Shown: positions 11,633 through 22,433 of the stretch, one piece after another
Position numbering within the stretch: position 1 is the first letter of the stretch
How the letters are laid out: each line of letters opens with the position of its first letter
Assembly (NCBI GenBank): GCA_009602735.1
Contig: WELA01003054.1
Coordinates: 460,952-524,951, forward strand
Direction of reading: 5' to 3'
Origin: Mesotaenium endlicherianum
Lineage: Eukaryota > Streptophyta > Zygnematophyceae > Zygnematales > Mesotaeniaceae
DNA: 64,000 nucleotides
Notes under the pieces: generated by a model
The model's input: the letters and a program-made list of their open reading frames with translations, nothing else
What the model was told of the DNA's origin: nothing
Databases searched by the model: none
Translations under genes and position numbers: made by a program

Positions 11633-11925
11633 AGTCCAGCCGTCATGAGAGCTTCTTTTTCAGCCGGGGAGAGTCTTGCTTTCACTCCTTGCTGGTTTCT
11701 TGCATCATAAGTGTCATTGGAGGGTCTTCCACTCTTTCGGGCAGCCGCGGGGTCCCTTTTAATAACTCCGATTTCCATGGGTGTGGGTCCAGATTCGGAT
11801 GTGGAAGGAGTTGCGTACACCCGCGTCGTCGGTACCCGTGAAGATGTAGGCATGGAGTGCTTGAAATCCAAGGTATCCACCTTTTGGGCCACTTCGTTAA
11901 TCCGAAATTGGTGATTGTGCATTAC
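11554..11925 (-). pseudogene. gag: A2 gag, C-terminal part with CCHC knuckle
   Basis: The frame ends at 11554 and contains [12 protein letters not shown], a polar linker with [10 protein letters not shown], and the zinc knuckle [14 protein letters not shown], which binds the element RNA during packaging. The N-terminal capsid is missing because sequence changes to a D-family fragment at about 11926. The stop lies about 20 nt downstream of an in-phase slippery AAAAAAC; in the related copy at 50.4 kb a run of seven A instead fuses gag and pol directly. Confidence 0.8.
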
Positions 11926-12231
11926 TCAAAATAATAACAATCTAATAATTTTATCAATCCATAATTGAGTAGATTATCATCTCATAGCTAATCAAAGTAA
12001 TTTATGAATAATTATGTCGTACTATTGCAAAGTAGTCAAATTATTTTACGGCGCTTTTTGCAATAGCATCTCGGTTGTTTTGCTAATCGACCATGAAGTA
12101 ATGGCACACGTGAATGACAATTAATTGGTCAAGATGCAATCATTTATCAAATAATATGTTTATAAATAGCGTAAAGTATTTTAGGTAATTTGAAAAACGT
12201 CCCAAATACGCTTAGAATAGCTCAAATCGTT
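11926..12231 (-). repeat. Family D LTR-like fragment
   Basis: AT-rich ~305 bp. Reversed, it aligns loosely with the start of the D insertion at 22434: both share an opening of the type TGAtATAATGATaTGAGCG, followed by TTTGCAATAG and AATCAATC-type blocks. It separates A2 gag from the resumed A-I pol. Whether it inserted or was captured at a deletion is unclear. Confidence 0.45.
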
Positions 12232-12880
12232 ACAACAACAGGCCAGCAAGTTCTCTCCCAAGTATTTGGGACCATTCAAGATTATCCAACAAGTCAATGC
12301 CGTTGCTTTCAAGCTAGAGATCCCCGAGACCATGCACATTAACCCGAGGTTTCATAGTTCTCTATCCAAGCCTTATGTGCAACCAGACGACAAGCTCCAA
12401 GGACGAGTGACAACCCCACCAGCCCCCACAATAGCGGATGATCATTTGGAACATGAAGTTGAAGACATACTGGCTATGCAAAATGTCAGGAGGCAACAAG
12501 AATGTCTCATCAAGTGGAAAGGATATCTAGATTCGGAGAATAGTTGGGTGGCAACGCACTACCTTGACAAAGTTCAAGGAAAGCTGAAACGCTTCCATAC
12601 CGCCAACCCGCATCTTGGATTAGCCCCAGACTCTGCTCTAGAAGCCAGACAACTTCAGGGAGGCAACCTGCTATCATCAAGAAGCAGCAAAATACCCCTT
12701 GAAGGCAGCCTACAAAGACCAGGAAGAGTAAAAGTTGACATTAGAGACTCTTCTTTTCTCGCAATTTCTAAACAAAATCGTAGACTGCTACTCTTGATAG
12801 GTCTGTGCATGTTAATTTTTAAAATTTTACCTGGCTCTAGTACACAAGTAGGCAATTCTTTAGAGTCTAAGTTTGCTTAA
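12232..12880 (+). pseudogene. pol: A-I pol, C-terminal tail with chromodomain
   Basis: Begins within the integrase C-terminal segment ([17 protein letters not shown]) and runs through the chromodomain (HEVEDILAMQNVRRQQE, LIKWKGYLDSENSWV, HYLDKVQ). It is collinear with A2 residues ~1060-1221 but with many substitutions, and reads past the A2 stop to 12880. The upstream join at about 12231 shows a 6-7 bp deletion relative to A2. Only the tail survives. Confidence 0.8.
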
Positions 12881-13324
12881 TTTAGAGCTCTGGTCAGAGA
12901 GATGAAAATCTCTGAACACAAGGAGGTCAGACTGTTGGCATTATATGGGCAAAATATGCTTTCTTACATTGTGCTCTCCCCTAAACTTGGAGTGCTGTGA
13001 AACTCAAGACTTTGGTAGAAGACATCTTTGCGCTCATTTAAAGACTAATTTTGTAGAATTTGGACTTCTGATTTTCAGAAGGTTCTGCACAAATTTGGAG
13101 AAGTGCCTATCCGCTCTTGACAACACTCCTGAATTTGGAATGCTCTCAAATTTGATGCACTGGTAGTTGACTTTGACGCGCTCCGTTTGGCACTAAAATT
13201 TACAGATTTGATGCAATTTGGTGGATGCTATAAAGTTTTGAATCCGTGGCAGGTTCCGTACCTACTTGTACCATTTTCCTTATTATCAAGGAGTGACTAG
13301 CCAATAGGATCACACCACCCACGA

Positions 13325-13452
13325 CCTTGCCTAGTCTACCTTACATGTGTACCACCTGACTTGAAGCCTTTGACTATTCTTCTTGACATGTGTGGCACCT
13401 GACTTGAAGCCTTTGACGATTCTTCTCCACATGTGTAAGACCTCACTTGACG
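13325..13452 (+). repeat. 43-bp tandem repeats in the A-I 3' UTR
   Basis: Three degenerate units with ACATGTGT and CACCTGACTTGA-type cores, the reverse of the array in A2. The array lies just upstream of the A-I polypurine tract. The rest of 12881-13324 is untranslated A-family sequence without a gene. Confidence 0.65.
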
Positions 13453-13478
13453 CGCCGAGACGTCGCTTTTTGTGTCGG

Positions 13479-13488
13479 GGGAGTGATG
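13479..13488 (+). promoter_or_regulatory. A-I polypurine tract
   Basis: GGGGGAGTGA directly before the 3' LTR start at 13489. Confidence 0.7.
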
Positions 13489-13991
13489 TAGTGATATAAG
13501 TTAGTATATATTAGTTTGTTTTTATATTTTAAAACTTTTGAATTATTATTAGAGTAATTATGTGTAGATTCAAGTGTAAATAGATACTGTAGTGACTTGG
13601 TTCATGTCCTTTGAACCTTCTAAGGCATTTTTGAAATTAGAAGAAGGACTTAGAAGAACGCTATGTGGCAAAAGTCAAATATGCCATTTATAAGTGGTAA
13701 AAAGGACATGTGTACATTATTCTAGAAAGAAGTGGCAAGTTTTGGGATGTGTTGGGTGCCAACACACCAACTTGCACCTTCCTAGAAATTACTAATGTAG
13801 CAAGTATAAAAAGAAGAGCTAGAACATAGAGTGGCATTCTAGAATCACTGTACTTGCCAAGTCCAAGAAATATATCAACTTTCAAGAAATCATGTCTCTT
13901 TCAAGAAGCTACCACTTGTGTTCAAAGATCCTTGTCTTGAATAGATAAAGTATTCTATTTTACTAAAAAATAATCTATCTGTTTCACTTCA
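13489..13991 (+). repeat. A-I 3' LTR
   Basis: 503 bp, starting TGTAGTGA and ending TCACTTCA (one change from the consensus). It is followed by ATGCC, the same five bases that precede the 5' LTR at 4023-4027. Confidence 0.9.
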
Positions 13992-13996
13992 ATGCC

Positions 13997-14929
13997 GAAG
14001 CTCGTTGCGAGAGCAATCAGTGTACAATCCATATCTCTTGGATGTAGGCGCTGGACGTGCAGCAAGCAGCCTGTCCAGCTCATAGGTGTACAGACGCGTG
14101 AAGTTGCTCCCACATGAGCGCCAATTGCTCCTCCAGCTTGAGGTGCAGCTCTACGTTGGCTAACTGAGGTACCTTATCCTGAGGCTGCAACAAATCTGCT
14201 CCGATAGATCGATGTCGTCATCCTTGGGTTCCTCCTTGACGGTCCAAATCACCCAAGAGTCGTCACTAAATGTTATGAAGCCATAAAGAGTGGCTGCTGC
14301 CGATTGCGGGTCCACAATCTTATGCGAAAGAATGGCAGCGCGACTGCCTCCTGTGCGTCACTTTGGCCGGTAGAGAACGCACTTCGTCCAATTGTCACTT
14401 GCGACACCAATTAGGAAGAGGACGTCAAAGGTGTCGGAGCGGGTGGCTAGTCCCTGCTTGTGGATGATCATCTCTTTCTTTGTACCCACTTGGAATTCAA
14501 AGCGTAACGACAGTTGTGTGCGTCCAGTGACAAGCTCTAAAATGCATGCCGCGGTGTTGATCCATGTTGGAGACTTCTCCAGGTCGGCCGTAGAGAGCCC
14601 TAATTGTCAAGGGTAGGTCTGGATGCGCACTAAGTGTCAAACATGATATGTTGTAGAGCTTGCGTGTTGACGAGGAAAATGCCTTGCACGTTATTCAAAA
14701 AAGAGGCGCTGATCTTGCGCTTGCACAAAGATCGCGCGAGCGCAAAGAGAACTACAATGGCCCCAAGAGGCGCTGTTGCGTCGGGTGCCAGCATGCTGTT
14801 GTCGTGCACTGGGTTGTAGCCCGTTGCGATGTTGCCATGTGGCATTCACATAAGACCTGAGCTGCACTGCGGGGCAAGAGCCGCAGCTAGGAGGCGTCTT
14901 GTCGTCTCTAGCGTGACACCGAGGACGGC
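13997..14929 (-). pseudogene. Relict minus-strand coding sequence, middle piece
   Basis: Long minus-strand stretches look coding but are broken. One run reads LAPDATAPLGAIVVLFALAR and VNTQALQHIMF. A second, after a frameshift near 14640, reads TWINTAACILELVTGRTQL and FDVLFLIGVASDNWTKCV. A third, near 14180, reads VELHLKLEEQLALMWEQL. Three in-frame TGA codons fall where TGG would keep the frame. The sequence joins 3774-4027 across A-I and 21205-21290 across C1 once those elements and one TSD copy are removed. I do not recognise the product; it could be an old host gene or an old transposon protein. Confidence 0.35.
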
Positions 14930-15673
14930 TGAAAGGGGCAAAGTGCCCCAGTGGAAGCGTAGTAACTCACGAGGAAAGGAACTAGTTGCAATCATACTAA
15001 AGAGTGCAGCGGCATATTGCTAAGAAAGCTTAGGAAGATTACTTGACATTTTGGGTGTCAAGAAACTGCTCACAAATGAACTAGGATGAAAGGCCTTGTC
15101 ATTACAAACCCGTAGAAATTTACAGAAGTGAAAACTGATAAGAAACAAAGAAGTTATGCCTATTTATAATTTTCTGCCTAAGTGCTCCTCTCTAGAAGGG
15201 AGCTACGGATTTTCCTAAGTGTTCGTCAAATCGTCCCTTCCAGAATATTCGTGAGAAAGCCAGATCAGTCTAATCTGACGTGTAGGGCCAAATTGACGTC
15301 CACATACATGCATCGACATTACTAGAATATTCTATCTTAGACGCGCTAGGCTAAACCAAAACTTCTAGGTAAATCGACCTAGTCGGCACTCCGCGTCAGC
15401 CGAACTTACGTGAAGGTTCGAGTTCATTCTAACGGGCCAGATCGCTCGACGCTGTCGGTCAATCCGACGGTCGCGCTCACCGCAAATTAAGGACAGTCGT
15501 CAACCGACCTCAAAACTAATTAAACTTCGGAAATCCATGACTCTCCCAATACTTGACCAAATTCGATAAAATTTATATCAAAATGACCACAAAAATGCAC
15601 TCTATACTACTATACAATCAAAACATACTTTCATGAAACTCAAAAATGCACTTTATAAATCCATGACCTTACA
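14930..15673 (-). repeat. C1 3' LTR
   Basis: 744 bp. On the plus strand it starts TGAAAGGGGC and ends GACCTTACA. The bases beyond 15673, reversed, are GGAGGGGGATGA, the polypurine tract. Confidence 0.9.
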
Positions 15674-15690
15674 TCATCCCCCTCCTCAAG
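15674..15690 (-). promoter_or_regulatory. C1 polypurine tract
   Basis: The minus strand reads CTTGAGGAGGGGGATGA directly before the 3' LTR. The pol frame runs through it, encoding LEEGDD. Confidence 0.75.
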
Positions 15691-16724
15691 ATGCGACGTC
15701 CTCGACGCATTCTGCAAATAACGCCTCAACTTACTCTTACAATGAGTCAAGTTAGCCTCTGGCTCCCAAGTGTTGTCGTCCGCATGGTAGCCTTTCCACT
15801 TGACCAGATACTCTTGGACAAATCGTTGACCTCGCTTGACTCGTCGATCGCCAACAATCGCCTCCACTTCATACTCCAATACATCATCGATCTCGACCGG
15901 TGGTGGCGGTGTAGGTAGTCGTCCTGAATGTCCTTCATTCGGTCAACGTATGGCCGCAAACAACTGACATGGAACACATCGTGGATACGCCAGCCTGAAG
16001 GAAGTTCCAACTTGTAGGTCACTGGATTCACCTGCTTGAGCACCACAAAGGGACCTCTAAACCGTGCCCGCAGTTTCCTCTTGCCTGTGAAAGGTAGGTT
16101 CTCTGTTGACAAGAGTACTTTGTCGCCCACATGGAATGTCACTTCCCTCCGATGCTTGTNGACCTGCTCTTCTTGTGCCTTCCGTATAGATGTCTTAGCC
16201 ATGTCCCAAGTCTTGGCCATCTGCTCCATAAACGCTTGTGTAATAGGAACCTGAGTCTCCTTGGCCTTCTCCAACAAGATGTTCCCTGTATGATATACTT
16301 CTCTCCCATAAACCATGGTGAATGGTGACTGCTTGGTGGATCCCTGCATGCTGTTGTTGTAGGCAAACTCCAATCCTGGCAGCTTCTTGTCCCACTCTGA
16401 AGGGTCCTCCATAGTGAAACTCCTGAGCACCTCTTGCAGAGTTCTGTTGAGCCTCTCACTCTGCCCGTCTGTCTGAGGATGATAGGAAGTGCTCATACTC
16501 AGCTTGGTCCCCATCAAAGTAAACAATGATCGCCCAACGTTGCTAGTGAACCTTGGATCCCGATCTGAAACAATCACCTTCGGCAACCCATGTAGCCTGA
16601 ATATGATCGAAGAATAGTCGTGCCACATATGCTTCCGTAGAAGTCTTCTTCATGGGAATGAAGTGAGCCATCTGGCTGAGTCTATCAGACACAACCCATA
16701 TTGCATTGTGCCTCTTGGTGTCCT

Positions 16725-16790
16725 GTATGATTGCAACTAGCTTTGTTCCTCGTGAGTCACTACGCTTCCACTAGGGCCCTTTGCCCCTTA
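16725..16790 (+). repeat. C LTR tail inserted in C1 integrase
   Basis: About 66 bp match the 3' tip of a plus-oriented C LTR (ATGATTGCAACTAG ... CTTCCACTAGGGCCCTTTGCCCC). It is flanked by two copies of the same integrase segment, TCTATCAGacACAACCC at 16681 and TCTATCAGgtACAACCC at 16804. The arrangement is a local duplication around a captured LTR end, in antisense to the host element. Confidence 0.65.
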
Positions 16791-19343
16791 CAATTTTGCT
16801 GAATCTATCAGGTACAACCCAAATTGCATCGTGGCCTTGACCACTCGCTGGTAAAGACGTAATGAAGTCCATAGCAATTTGCTCCCAAGGATACTCTGGA
16901 ATAGGCAGGGGCTGCAATGTACCTCCCTTCTTTTGATTTGGTGTCTTGTTTCTCTGGCACGCATCGCAACTCCTGATCCACTCCTCGATGTCCTTGTCCA
17001 TATTTCTCCAGTAGTACTCCCGTTTCAGCACGCTTGCCGTCTTCTCGCTTCCAAAGTGTCCAGCATATAAGCAGTCATGATGCTCCGCAAGTAGTAAGTC
17101 TTGTAGCTCCTTGATGTCAGGTACCACCACTCTCTTGAAATCACCATAATATCATATGCCGTCCTTCTTCTGCATACTCGAGTTGGACTCAGCTGCTCCA
17201 CCATCAGCAAACTCTGGGTCCTCCTCATAACCTCTTTGAAGCTTCTCCTTGAAGTCCGTACTCTCCTTGATGACCGAGACAGCTGCAAGGTCACACCTCC
17301 TGGATAAAGCATCTGCAGGGTTGATCTTCCCAGGTAAGAACTCAATCTTGTGGTCGAACTGTTGCAGAAACTCCATCCACCTTGCTTGTCTTGGTGTCAA
17401 CGTTGGCTGCGTCATGAACTTCTCCAAGCTCTTGTGGTCGGTCTTGATGAACACCTTCCGCCCGTCCACATAACGTCGCCAAATCCTCAAAGCCTGGATA
17501 ATAGCCAACATCTCCCGCTCGTGTGCTGCATAGTTTTGCTCAGCAGGACTCAACTTCCTGCTCTCATATGCCACTGGCTGCAATCCTTTGCCCTGGTCCT
17601 GGAGAAGAATAGCTCCCATTGCAAAATTTGATGCGTCCGTGATGATGGTGGAAGGAAGCTCTGGACTTGCAATTGCCAACACAGGTGCCTGTGTCAACAG
17701 CGCCTTAATCTTCTCAAATGCTTGCTGCTTCTTGTCACCCCATAGCCACTTCTCCTGCTTCTTCAAAATGTCCGTCAGCGGTGCACATATCTTGGCAAAT
17801 CCTTCAATGAAACGTCGATAATAATTTGCCATGCCGAGGAAACTCCTGAGTTGATGAATATCAGCAGGTACCGGCCAATCTCTGACTGCTTGCACCTTCT
17901 TCTGCTCCACCTTGACTCCTTCAGCTCCCACTATGTGTCCAAGAAACTCCACCTCCTTGAGACAGAAGTCGCACTTGCTCATCTTCCCATACAGCTTCTG
18001 ATCTCTCAAGACCTCCAACACCTTCCTCAGATGCCCCACATGCTCTTCCAAGGTCTTCGAATAGATCTGGATGTCGTCCAAAAATACCACCACAAATTGG
18101 TCCAAGTAGGGTCTGAAGATACTATTCAAGAGTCCCATGAATGTAGCAGGTGCATTAGTCAATCCAAAAGGCATGACTGTGAACTCAAATAAACCGTAAC
18201 GAGTCCTGAAAGCAGTCTTTTGAACGTCTTCTTCCGCAATCCGTACCTGGTGATAGCCACTCCTCAAATCGATCTTCGAGAAATACTTTGCACCGACAAG
18301 TCTGTCAATTAACTCGTCCACTCGTGGAAGTGGGTACCTGTTCTTGATGGTGACCTTGTTGAGAGCCCGGTAGTCGACACACATCCTCATAGTCCCATCC
18401 TTCTTCTTCACAAATAAGACTGGCGTTGCAAATGGAGACTCGCTGGGTCGGATGAATCCCTTCTCCAATAACTCTGTCAGCTGCTTCTTCAACTCGTCCA
18501 ACTCCGTAAACGATTGACGATAGGCGGGTCTCACTGGTGGCTTGCTCCCTGGTTCCAACTCAATCTTGTGCTCCATAGCTCTCTGTGGAGGTAATCCTGT
18601 AGGTAGCTCCTCAACAAATACGCACTTGAACTCCTCCAACAGCGCCTTAATTTGGGCAGGCATCTCAGCAGGCTTCTTCTCTTGAGCAGTTGGGCTCTGC
18701 TCCTTCTGAGCAAGGGGATCAGACACCACTACTTGCTCCTCCGGCGATGTACATTCGCCCAGGCTGTTAGGATTCACGCTTGCTCCATCTGATGACCTGG
18801 CCAGGGCCACCGAAACAAGGTACATCTCCTTCACCTGATTTGCCCTGCATAGCTTCTTAACTTGCAGGCTCGACAGAAGACAGTTACTTGTGGTCGTATC
18901 TACCTCCACCTGTTTCGCTGTCTCCATTCGACCATCACGCCCTTGGACTTTCACTTGTCCTGTGCTCTAGTGCACTTGAGAGTTGGCTTTCCTCAGCCAT
19001 GGTCGGCCCAATATCACCTCATGGTGACCCACCTCTGCCTGCTCCATAACTTCCTTACTCCGATGCCCCCCTACTTCCACGTGAATAGCTTCCGTAGGTG
19101 CACCACACTTGAGTCTCTGCCCGTTCGCCAAAATTGCCTCCTTAGGCTCATAATGCTTTTGCACAGGCATTCGCCACTCTTTCACTTGCTTCTTGTGCAC
19201 AAAATTTGCACTTGCGCCACTGTCGACCATGCACTTCGCCTTGTTGTCGTCGACCACTCCTTCCACGATGATAGGCTTGTCAACGTCTCGTCCTTTGCTT
19301 CTCGGCAGGCTCCTGGGGATATCCTCCTTGTGAGTTCTCGTCT

Positions 19344-20424
19344 TCACGCCAGTAGACACTCCAGAACGACGGACTGGCAACCTCCTTTTTCCTGCTGTTG
19401 AGGTTGCTTCGCCTTCACATGACAGTCTCGAGCCAGATGTCCAAGCTTGCCGCAATTATAGCAGGGTCCTCTCGGCTTGAGATTCTGCTGCCTGCGCTGG
19501 TACTGCACAAGTCCCAACTCCATAGGTACTGGACCTTGAACACTCGTGCTTGGCGCTTGAGATCCAAAGTGTCGATATCCTCCAAAGGTGTGGCTGCCCC
19601 ACTGCCTCTGACTATACTCCACAACGTCGACCCTCGTTGCCAATGCCATCATTTCTCCAAGACTGGTAGGGTCCTTGAGCGCCACTTCCTTGGCCACAGT
19701 TGGCTTGAGTCCTCTCTTGAACTTGCCCATCATCTCTGACTCGTGCATGGATGGACATTGAAGCACCAGCTCGTTGAAGCGCGAAACATACTCCTGAACG
19801 CTTCCTCGTTGACGAAGGCGCACCAATAGATCTCGAGCGGTAGCCTCGGGTGCAATAGGTTGAAATTGCCTCTTCAAGCCTTCAAATAGCTGATCAACAG
19901 TAGCAGGAACTCCAGACAGCTGCTCTTCTTGTTCATACCAAGCTCCAGCACTCTTCTGCAGCAAAGTTATGACAAAGGCGACTTGCCTGTCGGGCGTGAG
20001 CGCAGAATACTCCATAAACTTCTTCACTCCAAAAATCCACTGATGAACAGGCGGCGATCCACGCTCTCCAGTATAAACTTCAGGCTTAGGCGCACGCACT
20101 CCTGATGCGGGTGGAATAACTGGTTGCACCACTGGGTTAATATGAATCGGTGGCACAACAGGTGCAGGTGCCGAACTCGTCGAAGCGGCGTTCCCCATAA
20201 CAACTCGCACCATTCTCTCCACCTCCGCGCGNCATTCTCTCCACCTCTGCGCGCATATTTTGTTGAAACTGGGTGTAGACTTCTCCTCCAATTGCATTTG
20301 TTATTTGCCTTAGCATTGCCTGCATCTCTTGTTGCTCTCTGGTCATTGTTGGTGCTGCCTGCTACCCCGCGCGCTCAACATGCTCAACACGTTCGCTTCC
20401 TCCAGCTGCCGGCTGCGACTCCAT
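19344..20424 (-). pseudogene. gag: C1 gag
   Basis: The likely start is the minus-strand ATG at 20424, 24 nt past the primer site (MESQPAAGG); a TAG at 20362-20364, where the sister copy has CAG, interrupts the leader. Then follow MTREQQEMQAMLRQ, the capsid core (KPEVYTGERGSPPVHQWIF, VTLLQKSAGAWYE, FEGLKRQFQP, RQRGSVQEYVSRFNELVLQ) and the knuckle CYNCGKLGHLARDC near the end. A single N at 20232 sits between two copies of a 21-bp sequence and shifts the frame artificially. The pol frame overlaps the last 112 nt in -1 register; no canonical slippery heptamer is obvious. Confidence 0.8.
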
Positions 20425-20447
20425 AATATAATATGCAAACTAGCCCA

Positions 20448-20459
20448 GCTCCGATACCA
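20448..20459 (-). promoter_or_regulatory. C1 primer-binding site
   Basis: The minus strand reads TGGTATCGGAGC, two bases after the 5' LTR end. It is the same initiator-Met-type sequence as in families A and B. Confidence 0.85.
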
Positions 20460-20461
20460 GA

Positions 20462-21204
20462 TGAAAGGGGCAAAGTGCCCTAGTGGAAGCGTAGTGACTC
20501 ACGAGGAAAGGAACTAGTTGTAATCATACTAAAGAGTGCCGCGGCATATTGCTAAGAAAGCTTAGGAAAATTAGTTGACATTTTGGGTGTCAAGAAAGTG
20601 CTCACAAATGAACTAGGATGAAAGGCCTTGTCATTACAAACCCGTAGAAATTTACAGAAGTGAAAATTGATAAGAAACAAAGAACTTATGCCTATTTATA
20701 ATTTTCTGCCTAAGTGTTCCTCTCTAGGAGGGAGCTACAGATTTTTCTAAGTGTTCGTCAAATTGTCCCTTCCAGAATATTCGTGAGAAAGCCAGATCAG
20801 TCTAATCTGACGTGTAGGGCCGAATTGACGTCCACATACATGCATCGACATTACCAGAATATTCTATCTTAGACGCGCTAGGCTAAACCGAAACTTCTAG
20901 GTAAATCGACCTAGTCGGCACTCCGCGTCAGCCGAACTTACGTGAAGGTTCGAGTTCATTCTAACGGGCCAGATCGCTCGACGCTGTCGGTCAATCCGAC
21001 GGTCGCGCTCACCGCGAAATAAGGACAGTCGTCAATCGACCTCAAAACTAATTAAACTTCGGAAATCCATAAGTCTCTCAATACTTGACCAAATTCGATG
21101 AAATTTATATCAAAATGACCACAAAAATGCACTCTATACTACTATACAATCAAAACATATTTTTATGAAACTCAAAATGCACTTTATAAATCTATGACCT
21201 TACA
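20462..21204 (-). repeat. C1 5' LTR
   Basis: 743 bp, TGAAAGGGGC to GACCTTACA on the plus strand. Placed as 5' LTR by the adjacent primer-binding site on its lower-coordinate side. Confidence 0.9.
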
Positions 21205-21290
21205 ATGGCAAAGGAGACCACTGGCATGCGGTGCAGCACCATTGAGATGACATTGTTTCGCAATTGAGGTTGTCGAGGTGCTAGTTAACG
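21205..21290 (-). pseudogene. Relict minus-strand coding sequence, upstream piece
   Basis: The minus strand reads RNNVISMVLHRMPVVSFA up to the C1 insertion point. With C1 and one TSD copy removed it runs on in frame into VLGVTLETTRRLLAAALA at 14929 downward. An in-frame TAA lies just upstream (~21275), so the true start is not identified. The spanning frame is the main evidence that this was coding. Confidence 0.3.
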
Positions 21291-22368
21291 TCGTGACTGA
21301 GAAGTCACAGGCAGTGGGTAAAAACCCCCCAAGTCTATGTGGGGGAAAAGTCCACTGCCCTTCTTGGGAAGGACAAAACAAAAATTGCCAAATGCAAAAA
21401 AATATCGATGTTATTATACAACAAATTACCTTAGAAGGAGAGAGCACCTCTATGCTAAGAATCTGTCCTGGTTGGAAGGACTATGAAACAAGGAGGGATG
21501 CGTCCCGGAGCTACGCCTCACACTGGCTAGAATGCAAGAGTTTTCACGCTTAGTGATTTTCATTTTTATCTGAGTCCAGATATTAAGTAAGATTAGAAGA
21601 CAGAAGACAAGACAAAAGGGAATTCGGGGTATTCAAGAAATGCTTGTGCAGACATACAGAAGAAATGCCTAACTGAGCATTAGTGATGAGCTTTTGTAGC
21701 TCGGCCCTAGATGGATTCCTACCTAGTACTCTCTCTCTTTCTCTACCTTGAGTAAACTTTAACAGGGACGGCGTAGAAGGCGCGTGAGAATCCACGCGTC
21801 TATTTTGCGAAACGTGGTACATGAAAATGAACAGTGACGCAAGAATGTATGTGGATGGCGCTCACCTACGCTCCCTAACCGATGGGGTGGGCCAGTGGTG
21901 ACGCGGCCCTATCTTATCACCCTCTCTCCTAACTAATGACCATGTAGCAGTGGTCGGTAGTTGCTATGGGAAGTCAACTGGTCTATACATGTCCCATGAC
22001 TGGCGGTGGCGAGGCGCACGTGAGAATGATTGGTGGGCACGTATGAGTTCGGGAGCGTCCCATGGTAGCTCAAAAGTGGCTGCATGGGCGGACTGAGAGA
22101 CCAAGCTTACTTACTTCCAGCAACGCCTAATAGTCTAACCCTCACCTATCGTCCCACCCATTCCCACTCTTAGCATCAACAGAGTGTAATCACTTGGCAC
22201 GACCAACAACTAAGACGACAGGTTTGGGCTTGACACTCGGCGCTAAGCTGCACTGTAGTGATCTGCAAGGCAAAAAAGTGTATGATGGATGCGACTGGCG
22301 CGCGCGACATCTCCACTACGCGGCCTGAGGTGGCATTAGGATGTGCCCCTTGTTGTTGCTGACAGATG
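21291..22368. other. Anonymous region
   Basis: No conserved domain, LTR or repeat recognised. Short frames at 21278-21553 and 21583-21822 lack any supporting feature. Confidence 0.5.
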
Positions 22369-22433
22369 TCAGTTGTAAAGAATCAATGTATTTGTAAATA
22401 TAATATTTATTTAATTTATTTAGTTCAGTCTCT

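Larger units (their letters stand above)
6695..11925 (-). mobile_element. A2: reversed family A element lacking its 5' end
   Basis: Minus-strand order: C-terminal gag (11925-11554), pol (11632-7967), a ~770-bp 3' untranslated region with three 43-bp repeats, a polypurine tract (7208-7198) and 3' LTR (7197-6695). It is inserted in ORF3 of B0. The 5' LTR, primer site and N-terminal gag are gone; sequence switches at 11926 to a D-family fragment. Pol is uninterrupted, so this is among the youngest copies in the window. Confidence 0.85.
4028..13991 (+). mobile_element. A-I: family A Ty3/gypsy element with nested insertions
   Basis: This plus-strand chromovirus is bounded by two family A LTRs (4028-4533 and 13489-13991). 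The 5-bp duplication ATGCC lies immediately outside (4023-4027 and 13992-13996), as Ty3/gypsy integrases produce. It keeps the 5' LTR, primer-binding site, N-terminal gag, the 3' tail of pol with chromodomain, polypurine tract and 3' LTR. Everything from mid-gag to the integrase C-terminus is replaced by nested DNA (5351-12231): the 3' end of B0, most of A2 and a D fragment. The matching TSD shows both LTRs belong to one insertion although they lie 9 kb apart. The LTRs differ at many positions, so it is one of the older insertions here. Confidence 0.85.
15640..19455 (-). pseudogene. pol: C1 pol (PR-RT-RH-IN-chromodomain), disrupted
   Basis: Order on the minus strand: protease CMVDSGASANFV (near 19230); RT with [18 protein letters not shown] and FLDDIQIYS (~18075); RNase [12 protein letters not shown] (~17640); integrase finger ending CDACQRNK (~16960), SDRDPRF (~16565) and TDGQSERLNR (~16470); chromodomain [12 protein letters not shown] ... 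[18 protein letters not shown] (15870-15750). Breaks: TGG to TAG at 18967-18969, TGG to TGA at 17152-17154, a frameshift near 16630, a single N at 16160 with ~10 bases missing, and an LTR-tail insertion at 16725-16790. The last codons run through the polypurine tract and end 34 bases inside the 3' LTR. Pol would make the cDNA and integrate it; this copy cannot. Confidence 0.85.
14930..21204 (-). mobile_element. C1: complete reversed family C Ty3/gypsy element
   Basis: 6275 bp bounded by LTRs 14930-15673 and 20462-21204 that are about 97% alike by eye, flanked by ACGGC (14925-14929) and ATGGC (21205-21209), a 5-bp duplication with one change. Minus-strand order: 5' LTR, primer site, gag, pol with chromodomain, polypurine tract, 3' LTR. 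It interrupts the relict frame described at 13997 and 21205. Gag and pol carry several nonsense codons and frameshifts, so this copy is dead. Confidence 0.9.

Noticed and set aside
19344-19455. Canonical -1 slippery heptamer in the C gag-pol overlap
   Set aside because: The overlap is in -1 register, but the only A-rich run reads G GAA AAA, which does not match X XXY YYZ.
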